Counted from the stretch's first letter, positions 15,236-25,100 are shown. The stretch: 64,000 nucleotides of DNA from Niallia sp052318935 (GCA_052318935.1 JBQRKO010000001.1); one strand, 5' to 3'. Made by a program: numbers and translations. Notes: generated from the sequence alone by a model not told the origin.

Positions 15236-15809
15236 ACATGAAGAATTGAAACAAAGGATGATAAAAGAATTAGACCTGCATCCAATTGACGAATTTCACG
15301 ATGATTATTATTGTGATTATAAAAATCAGAAGATATATAGCTTTAAAAATTTAAGATTTACTGATATGAAATTTGGAACAACTTTTAGTGGGTATAAAAA
15401 CGTTAGCTTAATGAGAAATGACGGTAAACAGAAGACATACAATCGTTCTTGGATTTTTTATTCATCTTTTAATAAAGTCCCTTTAATGTCATGGAGACAG
15501 AATGGGGAAAAAGGAACCATTCATCATATTAACTCAAACAAGAAAGATGACTCTCCAGAAAATTTAGAGTGTCGTGGCATGAAGGAACAAATGGATGATC
15601 ATTGGAAAGAAATGCAACAGAAGAATAATAAAAAGCAATTTAGAGTGAAATTTAGTGATGAACATATTATAAAAATGTTTAATGAGTTTAAAGAATCTGG
15701 ATTAAAAATAACAAGGTTTTGTACCTTATATTGTGAAAAATATCAGATTGATCCTGTACATATGTACAACATTTTAAGACGTAAAGCTAGAACAAATTTA
15801 GCTTATTAA
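15189..15809 (+). CDS. HNH homing-type endonuclease (NUMOD4-like)
   Basis: The protein has 206 residues starting at GTG 15189 (GGAG 9 bp upstream). The middle has the NUMOD4/HNH layout: a Y..SFKNLRFTDMKFG..GYKNVSL strand region, then W..FYSSF, then the nuclease core IHHINSNKKDDSPENLECR (HH near residue 116, NL near 130). The C-terminal basic segment looks like a DNA-binding region. HNH enzymes of this kind are free-standing or intron-borne mobile genes in phages. It lies in a cargo block between tail chaperone and tape measure, consistent with homing into the late operon. I see no clear intron boundaries. Confidence 0.85.
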   Translation: MEKLTQKELKEKKIIEHEELKQRMIKELDLHPIDEFHDDYYCDYKNQKIYSFKNLRFTDMKFGTTFSGYKNVSLMRNDGKQKTYNRSWIFYSSFNKVPLMSWRQNGEKGTIHHINSNKKDDSPENLECRGMKEQMDDHWKEMQQKNNKKQFRVKFSDEHIIKMFNEFKESGLKITRFCTLYCEKYQIDPVHMYNILRRKARTNLAY

Positions 15810-15813
15810 TTTT

Positions 15814-15935
15814 AAGACCGCAATAGCGAGTCTCTTCTTGGTCTAGTTCATAGTGAACCATTCTTTTCTTAAATTTGTTGATTTATTTTAAAGAGAGTGT
15901 TAGAAGGGTGCAAGTCCCTTGTAGACCTATACCTA
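15814..15935 (+). other. hairpin-rich gap after the HNH gene
   Basis: The 229-bp gap contains AGACC..GGTCT, GTTCA-tag-TGAAC and AAGGG-tgcaagt-CCCTT hairpins in a row. They could be the 3' part of a decayed intron or IStron that once carried the HNH gene, but no conserved intron core is evident. Confidence 0.3.
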
Positions 15936-16038
15936 ATAAATTGCTTGTAATGCTAAAAACTGACAAAATAACACAACTTTCTTCCCTATTATTCTCGAAA
16001 TATAGTAAAATAGAGAGAATGGTGGGAGGGGATAGTTA

Positions 16039-16710
16039 TTGAAATTTTCAGAAGTATTAGAGAAACATATTTATACAGTACATTTTGATCCAGTTAGACA
16101 CTGTGAGTTTAATGGTAGGCATCTTGCATTAGTTATTAAAAAGAACAAAGATAAGAAAACATTGATTGTAGTGCCTTTAACTACTAAATCAAATGGGGTT
16201 GGAGTCAATAAAGAGAATATAGGAAAGATATCGACTCTACCTAATAATATTAAAGTGCATGACTCTTATGTAGTTTACAATCAAGTCAGGACAGTTAATA
16301 GTAATCGATTACAAAAGTTACTTAATAATAATCAACCAATCAATTGCCCTGTGAATGATATTTTATTTAGTCATGTGTTATCTTTGTGCGTTAATGAACT
16401 ATTGATAAATGTAAATTCACTAGACAGTATAAGATATCATTATGAGTGTTACACAAAATTAACGATAAAAGAACTTATAAATACAGGGTATTTGATTAAA
16501 AAGTTATTAGAGTCTGATTTTAATAAGTTTGAAACTGAGTTTAGACAGTTGGTAATTAAAGTGAATAATCTATGGGATGATAAGCTGCAAATTTCTGACA
16601 ACTATAGTGAAGTTGATTTAAAAAGTGGAATTGACACTATTATAAGTAATTGTCTAGATAATTCAATTTTAGATATCTTAAATTCTGAGAAAAAAATTAC
16701 TGAGAATTAA
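16039..16710 (+). CDS. MazF/PemK-like protein
   Basis: The 223-residue protein starts at TTG 16039 behind GGGAGGGG. The N-terminal ~110 residues follow the PemK/MazF barrel pattern: RHLALVIKKNKDKKTLIVVPLTT, then HDSYVVYNQVRTVNSNRLQ. MazF proteins are ribosome-independent mRNA interferases. The C-terminal ~100 residues are an extra helical extension. No antitoxin gene is adjacent, unlike chromosomal mazEF, so the extension may control activity or the protein may only share the fold. It lies in the tail-module cargo block and may shut off host expression or exclude other phages. These roles are inference. Confidence 0.68.
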   Translation: MKFSEVLEKHIYTVHFDPVRHCEFNGRHLALVIKKNKDKKTLIVVPLTTKSNGVGVNKENIGKISTLPNNIKVHDSYVVYNQVRTVNSNRLQKLLNNNQPINCPVNDILFSHVLSLCVNELLINVNSLDSIRYHYECYTKLTIKELINTGYLIKKLLESDFNKFETEFRQLVIKVNNLWDDKLQISDNYSEVDLKSGIDTIISNCLDNSILDILNSEKKITEN

Positions 16711-16825
16711 GATTAATACTTGATATCATTAAAAATACATGGTATATTTAATTCAAGAAATGGATATGATGTCCAAACCTGTTATGAAAAGAGCTGTGAT
16801 GGCTCAACCTGATAAGAATTTTAAT

Positions 16826-16857
16826 AAGACTCCTCCTTAATTGGTGGGGTCTTTTTG
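16826..16857 (+). terminator. terminator
   Basis: AAGACTCCTCC pairs with GGTGGGGTCTT around TTAATT and is followed by TTTTTGTGT. It ends the MazF-like transcription unit. Confidence 0.75.
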
Positions 16858-16906
16858 TGTTTTTAAATTTTGGTAATATGTTACTTTAAAGAAGGAATAA
16901 TCTCAT

Positions 16907-16930
16907 ATATTGTCGAATTATAGACAATAT
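16907..16930. promoter_or_regulatory. inverted repeat before gene 16943
   Basis: ATATTGTC (16907-16914) and GACAATAT (16923-16930) form an 8-bp inverted repeat directly upstream of the GGAGG site. It could be an operator or an RNA hairpin that affects ribosome access. Confidence 0.4.
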
Positions 16931-16942
16931 GGAGGTGTATTT

Positions 16943-17680
16943 ATGGGGAAAAATCTAATACCTTTTGATAAAATAGATCAACTATTAACTGATATTAAAG
17001 ATATAACAAGTGGTACAGAGGATATAGTATCTAGTATTAGTAAGGAAATACCAATTGTTCGTATGTTAGAAGTTACCAAACATATTTGGAATCATCATAA
17101 AGAAAGAAAAATGAAAAAGTTTCTAATAGGACTATCAAAGAAAATATCTGAACATGAAGGATATGAAATTTCAGATAGAATAGAATTGCGAAAGTTTTTA
17201 AGTGATGATTTTACTAGAGACAAGTTTTTTAATATTCTAGATGAAGCATTAAATACAAATTCAGAATTATCATCTGAAATTCTTGGATTTTATGCAGGTG
17301 TTATATTACTTTCATCGGAAAATTTAAATTATAAGCATACAGTAATAATAAATGCTTTAAGAAATATGAACGATTGGGATATTAAGAACTTTCAAAAAGC
17401 ATATAGTTTTTTTATTACTATGCCTATAAATCAACCATTGAATTCTGTATGTTTGTATCATCGAGTATCAATAGAACAATTAGAAGAACAACAATCACTT
17501 GAAGACAGTATTTATAATGATGAGTTTAATGAATTCAAGTCAACATTAATAAAATTATCTAATTTGCAGATTTTAACATTGAGTCAAATTTTAATGTCTG
17601 ATGATCCAACTACCTTTATGAGAACTAAAATTGCTGATGAATTATATAATTTAATAAAAGTGTTCCAATTAGAAAAGTAA
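16943..17680 (+). CDS. hypothetical cargo protein (245 aa)
   Basis: The ATG at 16943 has TGGAGGTG upstream. The protein is 245 residues, soluble and mostly helical (DIVSSISKEIPIVRMLEVTK near residue 30, then HHKERKMKKFLIGLSKKI). No catalytic motif is recognised. It has its own terminator behind and an inverted repeat in front, so it is a separate transcription unit inside the late region, typical of a lysogenic-conversion (moron) gene. A defence or exclusion role is possible but unsupported by a motif. Confidence 0.6.
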   Translation: MGKNLIPFDKIDQLLTDIKDITSGTEDIVSSISKEIPIVRMLEVTKHIWNHHKERKMKKFLIGLSKKISEHEGYEISDRIELRKFLSDDFTRDKFFNILDEALNTNSELSSEILGFYAGVILLSSENLNYKHTVIINALRNMNDWDIKNFQKAYSFFITMPINQPLNSVCLYHRVSIEQLEEQQSLEDSIYNDEFNEFKSTLIKLSNLQILTLSQILMSDDPTTFMRTKIADELYNLIKVFQLEK

Positions 17681-17703
17681 AATACAGAGAATATTCTTAT
17701 CGA

Positions 17704-17731
17704 AAAGCATCCATTTGAGGGTGCTTTTTTT
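17704..17731 (+). terminator. terminator
   Basis: AAAGCATCC/GGGTGCTTT with a short loop is followed by a T-run. It separates the cargo block from the tape measure gene. Confidence 0.8.
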
Positions 17732-17769
17732 GCGTTTATAAAACTATTTGAGAAAGGGGGAATATAATC

Positions 17770-20700
17770 ATGGCACAACCAAACGGTTTGACGGTAACGA
17801 TTCAAGGTAAATTGAAAGAGAAAGAAACAGAGCAGACGATTAAAAGTCAACTTGCAAAGATCGAGAAAAAATTAAATATTGGCGTTGGAATAAATGGTAA
17901 AGAATTACAAAATATAACGAAACAAATTGAATCTATTCAGAAGAAAATAGCTAATACGAAAGTAAGTCCAGTTTCTTCTAAGGATATATCGAGTGTAAAA
18001 GAATTATATTCTTCAGTTGAGAAAGCAGTTGAAAAGTATAAACAGTTTGGTCAGGTTAAAGTCAACCAAACGCTAAATCCATTGAATCAGCAAGTTGAGA
18101 AATTTAATCTTGCCGTTACTGATGCCACTGGTAAGGTATCTAAGCTCTATTTCGAAAATGCTAAATTAAATAGTAGTATGCAAGGGTTAAGTGGATTTGC
18201 ATTAACTGGTAAGACTACGAGTGATAATTCACAAAAAATTAGGGAACAGCAATTACAAACAGAACAAAAGATTAATAGTCAAATAGAGCAACAGAATAAT
18301 AAAATTGCAAAGCAGATAGAATTGTTTCAAAAGGAAATGCAGATTAATGCAAGAAACTTATCTGCTCGTAATACTAATAATTCTAATTTTGATACGGCTG
18401 GATTAAATTCTTGGTTGAATAGTGTTCAGAAAATTTCTTCCAGTACTCCTAATGCAACTCATGAAATGGATAGATTGAGATTACAGTATCGTGACATTAG
18501 CTCTGAAGCTAGAAATAGTGCTATTAATACTAATGGATTTGGTGATTCATTGGCTCGTACTGTTGGTACAATGGCTAGGTTTACTATTGTGTCTGCTGCT
18601 ATGTTCGCACCTTTTACTGCTATGGATAAGCTTATCGAAAATATGTATAAGCTAGACGAATTATTGATCAGTATACAAAAAGTTATGCCTAATGGAACGG
18701 ATATGGCAGAGGTATTTAATACTGCTTCTGATGCTGCCTTTTCTTTTGGTCAGACAATTGATGGAGCACTTTCTAGTTTAGGAAACATTAGCCGCCTTGG
18801 ATTTAAAGAGGTTGAAGCTACTGCTGTGAACGCAAAATCATTGTTGCTCAGCACAATTGGAGAAATGACTCCTGACGAAGCAGCAAATGGACTTGTTTCA
18901 CAATATCGACAATGGGGATTGGCAATTGAAGATTTAGATAAAGTTGTTGATAGTCTAAATAATGTCAGCAATAATACTTGTTCCACTGTAAAAGGATTAT
19001 TAGATGCACTAAGTAAAAGTTCGGGAGTAGCCAAGAATGCTGGTTTGTCCTTCGATCAGTTGGTAGGACAGGCAAGTATGTTATCGGAAACTCTAAAATT
19101 ATCAGGTAATGAAGTGGGGAATTTCCAAAAAACTTTATATAATCGCTATATGCGAGATTCTTCACAAAATTTCATCGAATCTCTAGGTGTACAGACAAAA
19201 GAAGCAAATGGAGAAATGCGTAATGCGTTTGATGTACTATTAGATTTATCCAAAGTTTCTAAAACTCTTGATAGTCAGACTCTTAACCAATTAGCTCAAG
19301 TACTTGGTGGAGGATGGATGAACTCAAAAGTTTTGACTATGTTGGATAATATGGACAGGGCAGTTGAGAATACTAATACTTCTATGAATAGTTACGGTAG
19401 TGGAACACAGGAATTAGCTACTTATCAAGAAGGATTAGCTTATCAAACTAATAACCTTATTGCAAGTATGCAAGAACTAGGTTGGACAATTTCTGAAAAT
19501 GGTGTTAGATCGGGACTTGTTTTGTTATTAAAAGGTACGACTGATTTAATCAAAGGATTTAACGAATTCACGAGTGCCACTCATGGACTTAATATCTATC
19601 TTCCTTTGGCTGGTGCAGCTATTTATGGAGTCGTTAAGGCTGTGAGAGCTCTTCGTATAGGATTAACAGCCTTAAAGTCATCATTTGGAATTTTTAGCAT
19701 AGGAATAGTGGCAGTCGAAATGCTCGCCTCCGTTTTTATGAAAAGCACCAATGCAGCAGGCTTACACACTGAAGCATTATCTGAAGCTGCTGAATCTGCA
19801 TCAAAGAATTCGAGTGAGTTAGAATATTTAATCGGTAGATATAAAGATCTAGAATCTCAATCTGATGGTTCTGCTCAAAAACAACAAGAATTACAAGGTG
19901 TATTAGAGGGTATCCAGAAAATTAATCCTGCACTTATTGAGTCAACTGGTAAATATGGAGATAAGCTAAAATTAAATAAAGGAAATGCAGAAGAATATTT
20001 AGAGTCTTTAAAAGCCATGACGAAAGAGCAAGTGGCTATGGCTAAGGCTGCAAATGAAGCAGAATCATCTCTTTTAAATATTGATATTGAAAAAGAAAAT
20101 GACAAGCTCGCTGATATGAAAGATGATCAAAAGCGTATGCTTGATGATATGTTGGCTTATAAAGATAAATATAATGTTGAGGCTAAAAAAGACGCTGAAG
20201 AGGATTATAATAATCGAATTGCTGAATTAGCTAAAAAACAAGAAGCAGCTTTACAAGCTAATGATGAAGATGGTTATCGGAAATATAAAGGTCAGTTTAT
20301 CGAAGCACAAGAAGAATTTCGCAAGTATATGGAAGCCATATCTAATTCAGATGACTTGCAGAAATATGCTGACCAGTTACAAAAAGTTCAGGAATTAGAA
20401 GGGAAAAAAAATAGTCTTGAAGAAAGACAAAAGGCACTAGATGGATTAACAGATAGTACTAAAAAGAATTCTAATGCAAGTGCAGAAAATGAGAATACTT
20501 TAGACCAATTAGCAAAGAAAACAGGCGATTTAGAAGAAGGAGCTTATGATGGAGCAGGCGGAATGCAAACTCTATCAGATAAAATCAAAGATGCTAAAGG
20601 TGACTTTGAAGCACTTTCTAAAATTGTCCTTGATTTAGCCAAAGCTGGTGATTTTGAAAATTCTATTGCTGTTACACAAAAGGATCTATATGAATCAACC

Positions 20701-23409
20701 GCAGAAACCATTGCCCCTTTGAACGGATTACTTGAAGATTTAGCAGAAGGTAAGCAAATTACCGCAAATGAAGCTATTAAATTAGCAAATTCTGTCGAAG
20801 GACTGTCCGACAGTCTTAGTATCGAAAATGGACAAGTAAAGGTAAATGAAAAAGGCGTTGTTGCCTTACGTGATGCTCATATTAAATCATTCAATGGCAT
20901 TATTGAGGCTCAAAAGAAATCAGTATTATCTTCTAAAGAAACTGTTGCTAAAAAATTAGAATATTTTAGAACAGAAATAATGGGTATTCAATCTGTTGCT
21001 GATGCAGAAAAGAAACGTGCTGAAATATCTGCTCAAATGGCGGAAGCTTTTGGAAATGGTAATGGTGAATTAGGAGCAGAATTAGCTAAACAGTTTACTG
21101 CTATTAATTCACTTGTCGAACCTTTGGATAAATTAAATGATTTACAGAAAACTTTAGATTTCACTAGTAAGGGTTTATCTGAAATTGGAACTGAAGCTGA
21201 GTCAGTGGATAAGGCAACTGATAAGTCTACATACGTAACTGATAAATATAAGCAAGCACAAGAGAAGTTAAATCTTGAATTAGCTAAAATTCAGTCAAAG
21301 AAAAAGGATTTAGTTGGATATTCTAAAAAATATCAAGATTCAATTAAGGCTGAAATAAAGCTTACTGAAAAGCAATTAAAACTTAATAAAGAACAAACTA
21401 GAGATTTAGAGAGTCAAATTAAATCAGGTAATATCAAGCAAACTGGTAAAGTAACTAAATCTGACTCTGCTTCTTCTGAATCAGTAGTAACAGGCGGAAT
21501 CTCTTCCCCCTACTCTGGTTCACTTGTTAACAAAAATCTCAAACAGCAAACTCGTGTATCGGCTTCTGAATTAAATAAATGGATTAATTCTAGAGCAGGT
21601 AAAGGTTCCGTTATGTACAATTCAGGTCAAGCTTTTATAGACGCTGCAAATGCTAGTGGACTTGACCCATTATACCTTGTAGCACACGCTGCACACGAAA
21701 CTGGTTGGGGTAACAGTAACATTGCTAAAAGTAAAAACAACTTCTATGGTATTGGTGCATTTGATGCTTCCCCTTATGCTTCTTCATACGGATATAACGG
21801 TGCAAATGCAGGTATTATTGAAGGTGCTAAATGGATATCTGATAATTATGCTAATGGTCGATATGGTCAAGATACTCTTCAAAAGATGAGATTCAACAAC
21901 GGAACCCATCAATACGCAACTGATCCGGGTTGGGCTAATAAAATTGCTGCTATTATGAGCGGCTCAGGGTTAACAGGTAATACGACTGGATACTCTTCTG
22001 ATAAAGCTGTGACTGCTTCTACAGGAGTTAGCTCCGATAAATCTTCCGAAAAAGCTGATAGAGCACAGGCAATCGACAATGCTAAGTCGAATGTGAATAT
22101 TTTAAAGGAAGAAGCTGTACAGTTACAGGATCAAATTAAGCAATTAAATATGGACTTAATTAATTCTATTGTTGCAGGTTTTGACCATGCAAAAGAGTCT
22201 TATTCTGATAATTTAGCTCAAATTGATTTAGTTCAAAATAAAGAAAATGAAACATCTAAAGAATGGATTAAGCAACAGCAGAAGAAAGAAAGTTTAGTTG
22301 GTAAACAATTAGAGCAAGAAAGTAAATCCATCAAATATTTAAAACAGCAAGTTAAAAGTAATAAAGAATTAACGGAAGCACAGAAGGATCAACTTAATGA
22401 TAATGTTCAGGAGAGAATGAAAGAAATGATTTCTCTTGAGCAGCAATTATTAGATGAGCGTTTGAACATGGCAGATAAAGTAATTGATGCCTATAAACAG
22501 TCTGCTGAAGCCGTTAAAGATGCTCAATTGAAGGTTATTGATGATGTGATTGAAGGGATTAATAAGGAAGCAGACGAAGCTGATTATAAAAAGAATCTAG
22601 AGAAGGCACAAAAGGATAGACAAGATTTATTAGATGAAATAGCTAAGTTACAATTGGATGATTCTTATGAAGCTAGGTCTAAAGTATCTGATTTACAGAA
22701 ACAATTAGCTGATCAAGATGAAAATATTGATGATATGCAATCTGATAAGTTTAAAGAAAAACGTATTGAAAACTTGAATAATCGAAAAGATGCAATTGAA
22801 GAAAAATATAACAATCTAGTCAATAATGAGCAGAAGTTTGCTGATATGCGTTCCAATATTATCAATGGCAACATGGAGCAAATTACGAAAGATTTAGACG
22901 GTTATTATGCAAATATCAAAGCCAATACGACTGTTCTCGGTAAAGCTATGAGTAATAATATATTGGATTTGATTATTCAGGCAAATAGATATATGAATGG
23001 TAAAGACTTTAAGCCTATTAAAATTGCTTCTTTCGCAACAGGAGGAGAAACAAATTGGGCAGGTAATGAAGGAAAGATATCTATTCTTCATCCAAATGAG
23101 AAGATACTCAATAAAGATGAAACGAAGGAATTTAAAGATTCGCTAACAACGTCTCAAAAGTTGGCTTCGACATTGGGTAATTTAGATGTTAGCAAATTGA
23201 TAAATATAAATGTAAATGTCCCACAGGCTCCTGCTTCTGCAAGTGCTGTGACGAATAATAGTAGTACATCATATAGTCCAGTTATTCACTTGAGAATTGG
23301 TAATATATACGGGACTGATAGAGATGCTGTTGTTAAACTCATTAAAGCACATGCTGATGACACGTTAAAACGTGTCTATAATAGGTTTAAATCTACGGGA
23401 GGTAAATAG
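17770..23409 (+). CDS. tail tape measure protein with glucosaminidase domain
   Basis: The protein has 1879 residues and a GAAAGGGGG site upstream. It contains long coiled-coil regions (about 20-200, 720-1170, 1430-1700), the PhageMin_Tail-type region (about 260-600), a hydrophobic stretch (about 607-660) and a lysozyme/N-acetylglucosaminidase domain at about 1275-1400 (LYLVAHAAHETGWGNSNIAK, catalytic Glu near 1310, then NNFYGIGAFD). The tape measure sets tail length and is ejected into the cell. The muralytic domain opens peptidoglycan during DNA entry. At about 0.15 nm per residue the tail would be long (roughly 280 nm). It is the only cell-wall hydrolase I find in the prophage. Confidence 0.93.
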   Translation: MAQPNGLTVTIQGKLKEKETEQTIKSQLAKIEKKLNIGVGINGKELQNITKQIESIQKKIANTKVSPVSSKDISSVKELYSSVEKAVEKYKQFGQVKVNQTLNPLNQQVEKFNLAVTDATGKVSKLYFENAKLNSSMQGLSGFALTGKTTSDNSQKIREQQLQTEQKINSQIEQQNNKIAKQIELFQKEMQINARNLSARNTNNSNFDTAGLNSWLNSVQKISSSTPNATHEMDRLRLQYRDISSEARNSAINTNGFGDSLARTVGTMARFTIVSAAMFAPFTAMDKLIENMYKLDELLISIQKVMPNGTDMAEVFNTASDAAFSFGQTIDGALSSLGNISRLGFKEVEATAVNAKSLLLSTIGEMTPDEAANGLVSQYRQWGLAIEDLDKVVDSLNNVSNNTCSTVKGLLDALSKSSGVAKNAGLSFDQLVGQASMLSETLKLSGNEVGNFQKTLYNRYMRDSSQNFIESLGVQTKEANGEMRNAFDVLLDLSKVSKTLDSQTLNQLAQVLGGGWMNSKVLTMLDNMDRAVENTNTSMNSYGSGTQELATYQEGLAYQTNNLIASMQELGWTISENGVRSGLVLLLKGTTDLIKGFNEFTSATHGLNIYLPLAGAAIYGVVKAVRALRIGLTALKSSFGIFSIGIVAVEMLASVFMKSTNAAGLHTEALSEAAESASKNSSELEYLIGRYKDLESQSDGSAQKQQELQGVLEGIQKINPALIESTGKYGDKLKLNKGNAEEYLESLKAMTKEQVAMAKAANEAESSLLNIDIEKENDKLADMKDDQKRMLDDMLAYKDKYNVEAKKDAEEDYNNRIAELAKKQEAALQANDEDGYRKYKGQFIEAQEEFRKYMEAISNSDDLQKYADQLQKVQELEGKKNSLEERQKALDGLTDSTKKNSNASAENENTLDQLAKKTGDLEEGAYDGAGGMQTLSDKIKDAKGDFEALSKIVLDLAKAGDFENSIAVTQKDLYESTAETIAPLNGLLEDLAEGKQITANEAIKLANSVEGLSDSLSIENGQVKVNEKGVVALRDAHIKSFNGIIEAQKKSVLSSKETVAKKLEYFRTEIMGIQSVADAEKKRAEISAQMAEAFGNGNGELGAELAKQFTAINSLVEPLDKLNDLQKTLDFTSKGLSEIGTEAESVDKATDKSTYVTDKYKQAQEKLNLELAKIQSKKKDLVGYSKKYQDSIKAEIKLTEKQLKLNKEQTRDLESQIKSGNIKQTGKVTKSDSASSESVVTGGISSPYSGSLVNKNLKQQTRVSASELNKWINSRAGKGSVMYNSGQAFIDAANASGLDPLYLVAHAAHETGWGNSNIAKSKNNFYGIGAFDASPYASSYGYNGANAGIIEGAKWISDNYANGRYGQDTLQKMRFNNGTHQYATDPGWANKIAAIMSGSGLTGNTTGYSSDKAVTASTGVSSDKSSEKADRAQAIDNAKSNVNILKEEAVQLQDQIKQLNMDLINSIVAGFDHAKESYSDNLAQIDLVQNKENETSKEWIKQQQKKESLVGKQLEQESKSIKYLKQQVKSNKELTEAQKDQLNDNVQERMKEMISLEQQLLDERLNMADKVIDAYKQSAEAVKDAQLKVIDDVIEGINKEADEADYKKNLEKAQKDRQDLLDEIAKLQLDDSYEARSKVSDLQKQLADQDENIDDMQSDKFKEKRIENLNNRKDAIEEKYNNLVNNEQKFADMRSNIINGNMEQITKDLDGYYANIKANTTVLGKAMSNNILDLIIQANRYMNGKDFKPIKIASFATGGETNWAGNEGKISILHPNEKILNKDETKEFKDSLTTSQKLASTLGNLDVSKLININVNVPQAPASASAVTNNSSTSYSPVIHLRIGNIYGTDRDAVVKLIKAHADDTLKRVYNRFKSTGGK

Positions 23410-23441
23410 AAACAATTTAAACTGTATATTCGATATTATTT

Positions 23442-23470
23442 GGAGTCGGTTATTTTTATCGGCTCTTTTT
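23442..23470 (+). terminator. weak hairpin after the tape measure gene
   Basis: A GAGTCG/CGGCTC stem with a U-rich loop is followed by TTTTTG. It may attenuate late transcription before the Dit gene. Confidence 0.45.
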
Positions 23471-23492
23471 GTTGTGCTTGAGGTGAGTAAGA

Positions 23493-24263
23493 ATGATTAA
23501 AGAAAGTTTATATTTTATATATAACGGAAGAAAATCTAGTGATTTTGGTGTTGTTAATGTATCTATGCAAACACCATTAACTGAACACTTAATTGCAGAC
23601 AGAAAGATATATGAGATGTATGCAGCAGGTAAAGACAAGCCTTATTTTAGCCATGTGAGGAAAGAGCCTTTAATGTTTGACATTTTTCTTTACTTTGAAC
23701 ATGGGTTTGGTAACGATAAATATTCAAATAATTTATTAGAGGAAATTGAAGAATGGTTAGATGTTGACGAATATAAGATATTAGCTTTTGAATCAAATCT
23801 TGATGTTATTTACTATGCAATGCCATATGAAGAAGTGACTTTATTTCACGATGGATTAGGTCAAGGTTATCTTCAGGTACCGATGAAATGTAATTCTCCA
23901 TATAAATATAGTCATGTAATTAAGACACCTTTTTATAATACAACTTCTAAAAATGAGTTTGAAATAATGAATAAAGGAAGAAATATTTCTCCAACTATCG
24001 AGATTAAGAAAATAGGAGATGGAGATTTAAAAATATACAATAAACGTAATTATACTAATCCAGTCATAATAAAGAATCTAAAGGATTCAGATACATGTAG
24101 AATAACGAAAAACTATTTTCATATTGATAATTTTGATTATTATAAGAATGATTACAGTGATTACTTCAATTATAGACGAATAGAATTTGCTTACGGAAAT
24201 AATGAGATCGTCATTGAGGGCAGTTGTTATATAAGTTTTACGTACCAATTTGAATATACATAA
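23493..24263 (+). CDS. distal tail protein (Dit-like)
   Basis: This 256-residue protein has the N-terminal Dit/YomH-like signature: a first strand (SLYFIYNGRKSSDFGVVNVS), then TPLTEHLIADRKI. The C-terminal half is beta-rich and ends in an FTYQFEY strand. Dit forms the hexameric hub at the tail tip below the tape measure. The position right after the tape measure fits. No tail-associated lysin (Tal), baseplate or receptor-binding gene follows, which is unusual. The ATG has TTGAGGTGAG upstream. Confidence 0.8.
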   Translation: MIKESLYFIYNGRKSSDFGVVNVSMQTPLTEHLIADRKIYEMYAAGKDKPYFSHVRKEPLMFDIFLYFEHGFGNDKYSNNLLEEIEEWLDVDEYKILAFESNLDVIYYAMPYEEVTLFHDGLGQGYLQVPMKCNSPYKYSHVIKTPFYNTTSKNEFEIMNKGRNISPTIEIKKIGDGDLKIYNKRNYTNPVIIKNLKDSDTCRITKNYFHIDNFDYYKNDYSDYFNYRRIEFAYGNNEIVIEGSCYISFTYQFEYT

Positions 24264-24278
24264 AAAAGGGGAAATAAA

Positions 24279-24722
24279 ATGAAAAAAATAGATGAAATCA
24301 TAAAAGAGGTAATGGAAGCATACCCAGAAATAGCAAGTAAACAAGTATTGATGGAAAGTATCACTCAAGGCTTTTTTAGATTACATGGATTAATTGAACT
24401 GACAAACCAAATAAGCAGGAATCCATTTTTATCCTACTTGTTTGATGATGTAGATAATGTGAAAATCATTCCTGTATTTGATTTAAGATTAAGTTATTTG
24501 ACCAAGGGTGACTTAGAGTTCGAATCCATTTTAGCAGATAACTATGATTATTTGAGAGATTGTTTGCTTGATATTAGATATAAGTTTGTTCCTACTGTCA
24601 GTAAGGATGATTATTATAAATGGGTAAATAAGATGTTTGAACAAGGGAACTTTACTGAATCAGGTTGGCAAGTAGTTAATGAGATAATTGTTTATGATGA
24701 TGAGCCTTCTTTAATTCACTAG
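24279..24722 (+). CDS. hypothetical phage protein (147 aa)
   Basis: The ATG has AAAAGGGGAAA upstream, 15 bp after the Dit gene. The 147 residues are soluble and helical (DEIIKEVMEAYPEIASKQVL). Its position at the distal tail end suggests a tail-tip component, but no motif is recognised. Confidence 0.6.
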   Translation: MKKIDEIIKEVMEAYPEIASKQVLMESITQGFFRLHGLIELTNQISRNPFLSYLFDDVDNVKIIPVFDLRLSYLTKGDLEFESILADNYDYLRDCLLDIRYKFVPTVSKDDYYKWVNKMFEQGNFTESGWQVVNEIIVYDDEPSLIH

Positions 24723-24736
24723 AGAGGGTTTTTATT

Positions 24737-25069
24737 ATGGAAAGAAAATGGAGGAATGGATATATGAAATATGTTAAACGAATTGGAGAAATCGAGGAAA
24801 CTTATGAAGGAACATTAGATGAAATTGTAGATATGATGAAATTGCTAATAGAAGCCAAGTCTGAAAAACAGGCAGTTTCTTATCACATCAATGAAGATAA
24901 TAAAAAGGAATTATTTGAACGAATGGAATCTTTATTTAATGTTAAGCCTAGCGTAAATGAGTTTCATGATAAATTAAAAGAAATTTTAAATGTAGCTGAT
25001 GAATTATCAAACGATGCAATTAGTTATCTATTTTTATCGAATGTGAAAGCATATTTTGAGATTGATTGA
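24737..25069 (+). CDS. hypothetical phage protein (110 aa)
   Basis: Two starts are possible: ATG 24737 (GAGAGGG upstream) and ATG 24764 (TGGAGG upstream, MKYVKRIGEIEETYEG). The protein is acidic and helical, with no known domain. It is the last gene of the tail operon. A strong terminator follows at the stop codon. Confidence 0.55.
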   Translation: MERKWRNGYMKYVKRIGEIEETYEGTLDEIVDMMKLLIEAKSEKQAVSYHINEDNKKELFERMESLFNVKPSVNEFHDKLKEILNVADELSNDAISYLFLSNVKAYFEID

Positions 25070-25100
25070 CTCAGGTTTCGTGATGACCTGAGTATTTTTT
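25069..25100 (+). terminator. terminator at the end of the tail operon
   Basis: ACTCAGGT/ACCTGAGT around TTCGTGATG is followed by ATTTTTT. The stem starts within the stop codon of the preceding gene. Confidence 0.85.

Noticed and set aside
15810..16038. Group I or group II intron around the HNH gene
   Set aside because: Several hairpins are present, but I could not find conserved intron core sequences or exon halves of one split gene, so only a hairpin-rich gap is reported.
16748..16840. 27-codon frame MDMMSKPVMKRAVMAQPDKN
   Set aside because: There is no convincing ribosome-binding site, and the frame runs into the terminator stem.
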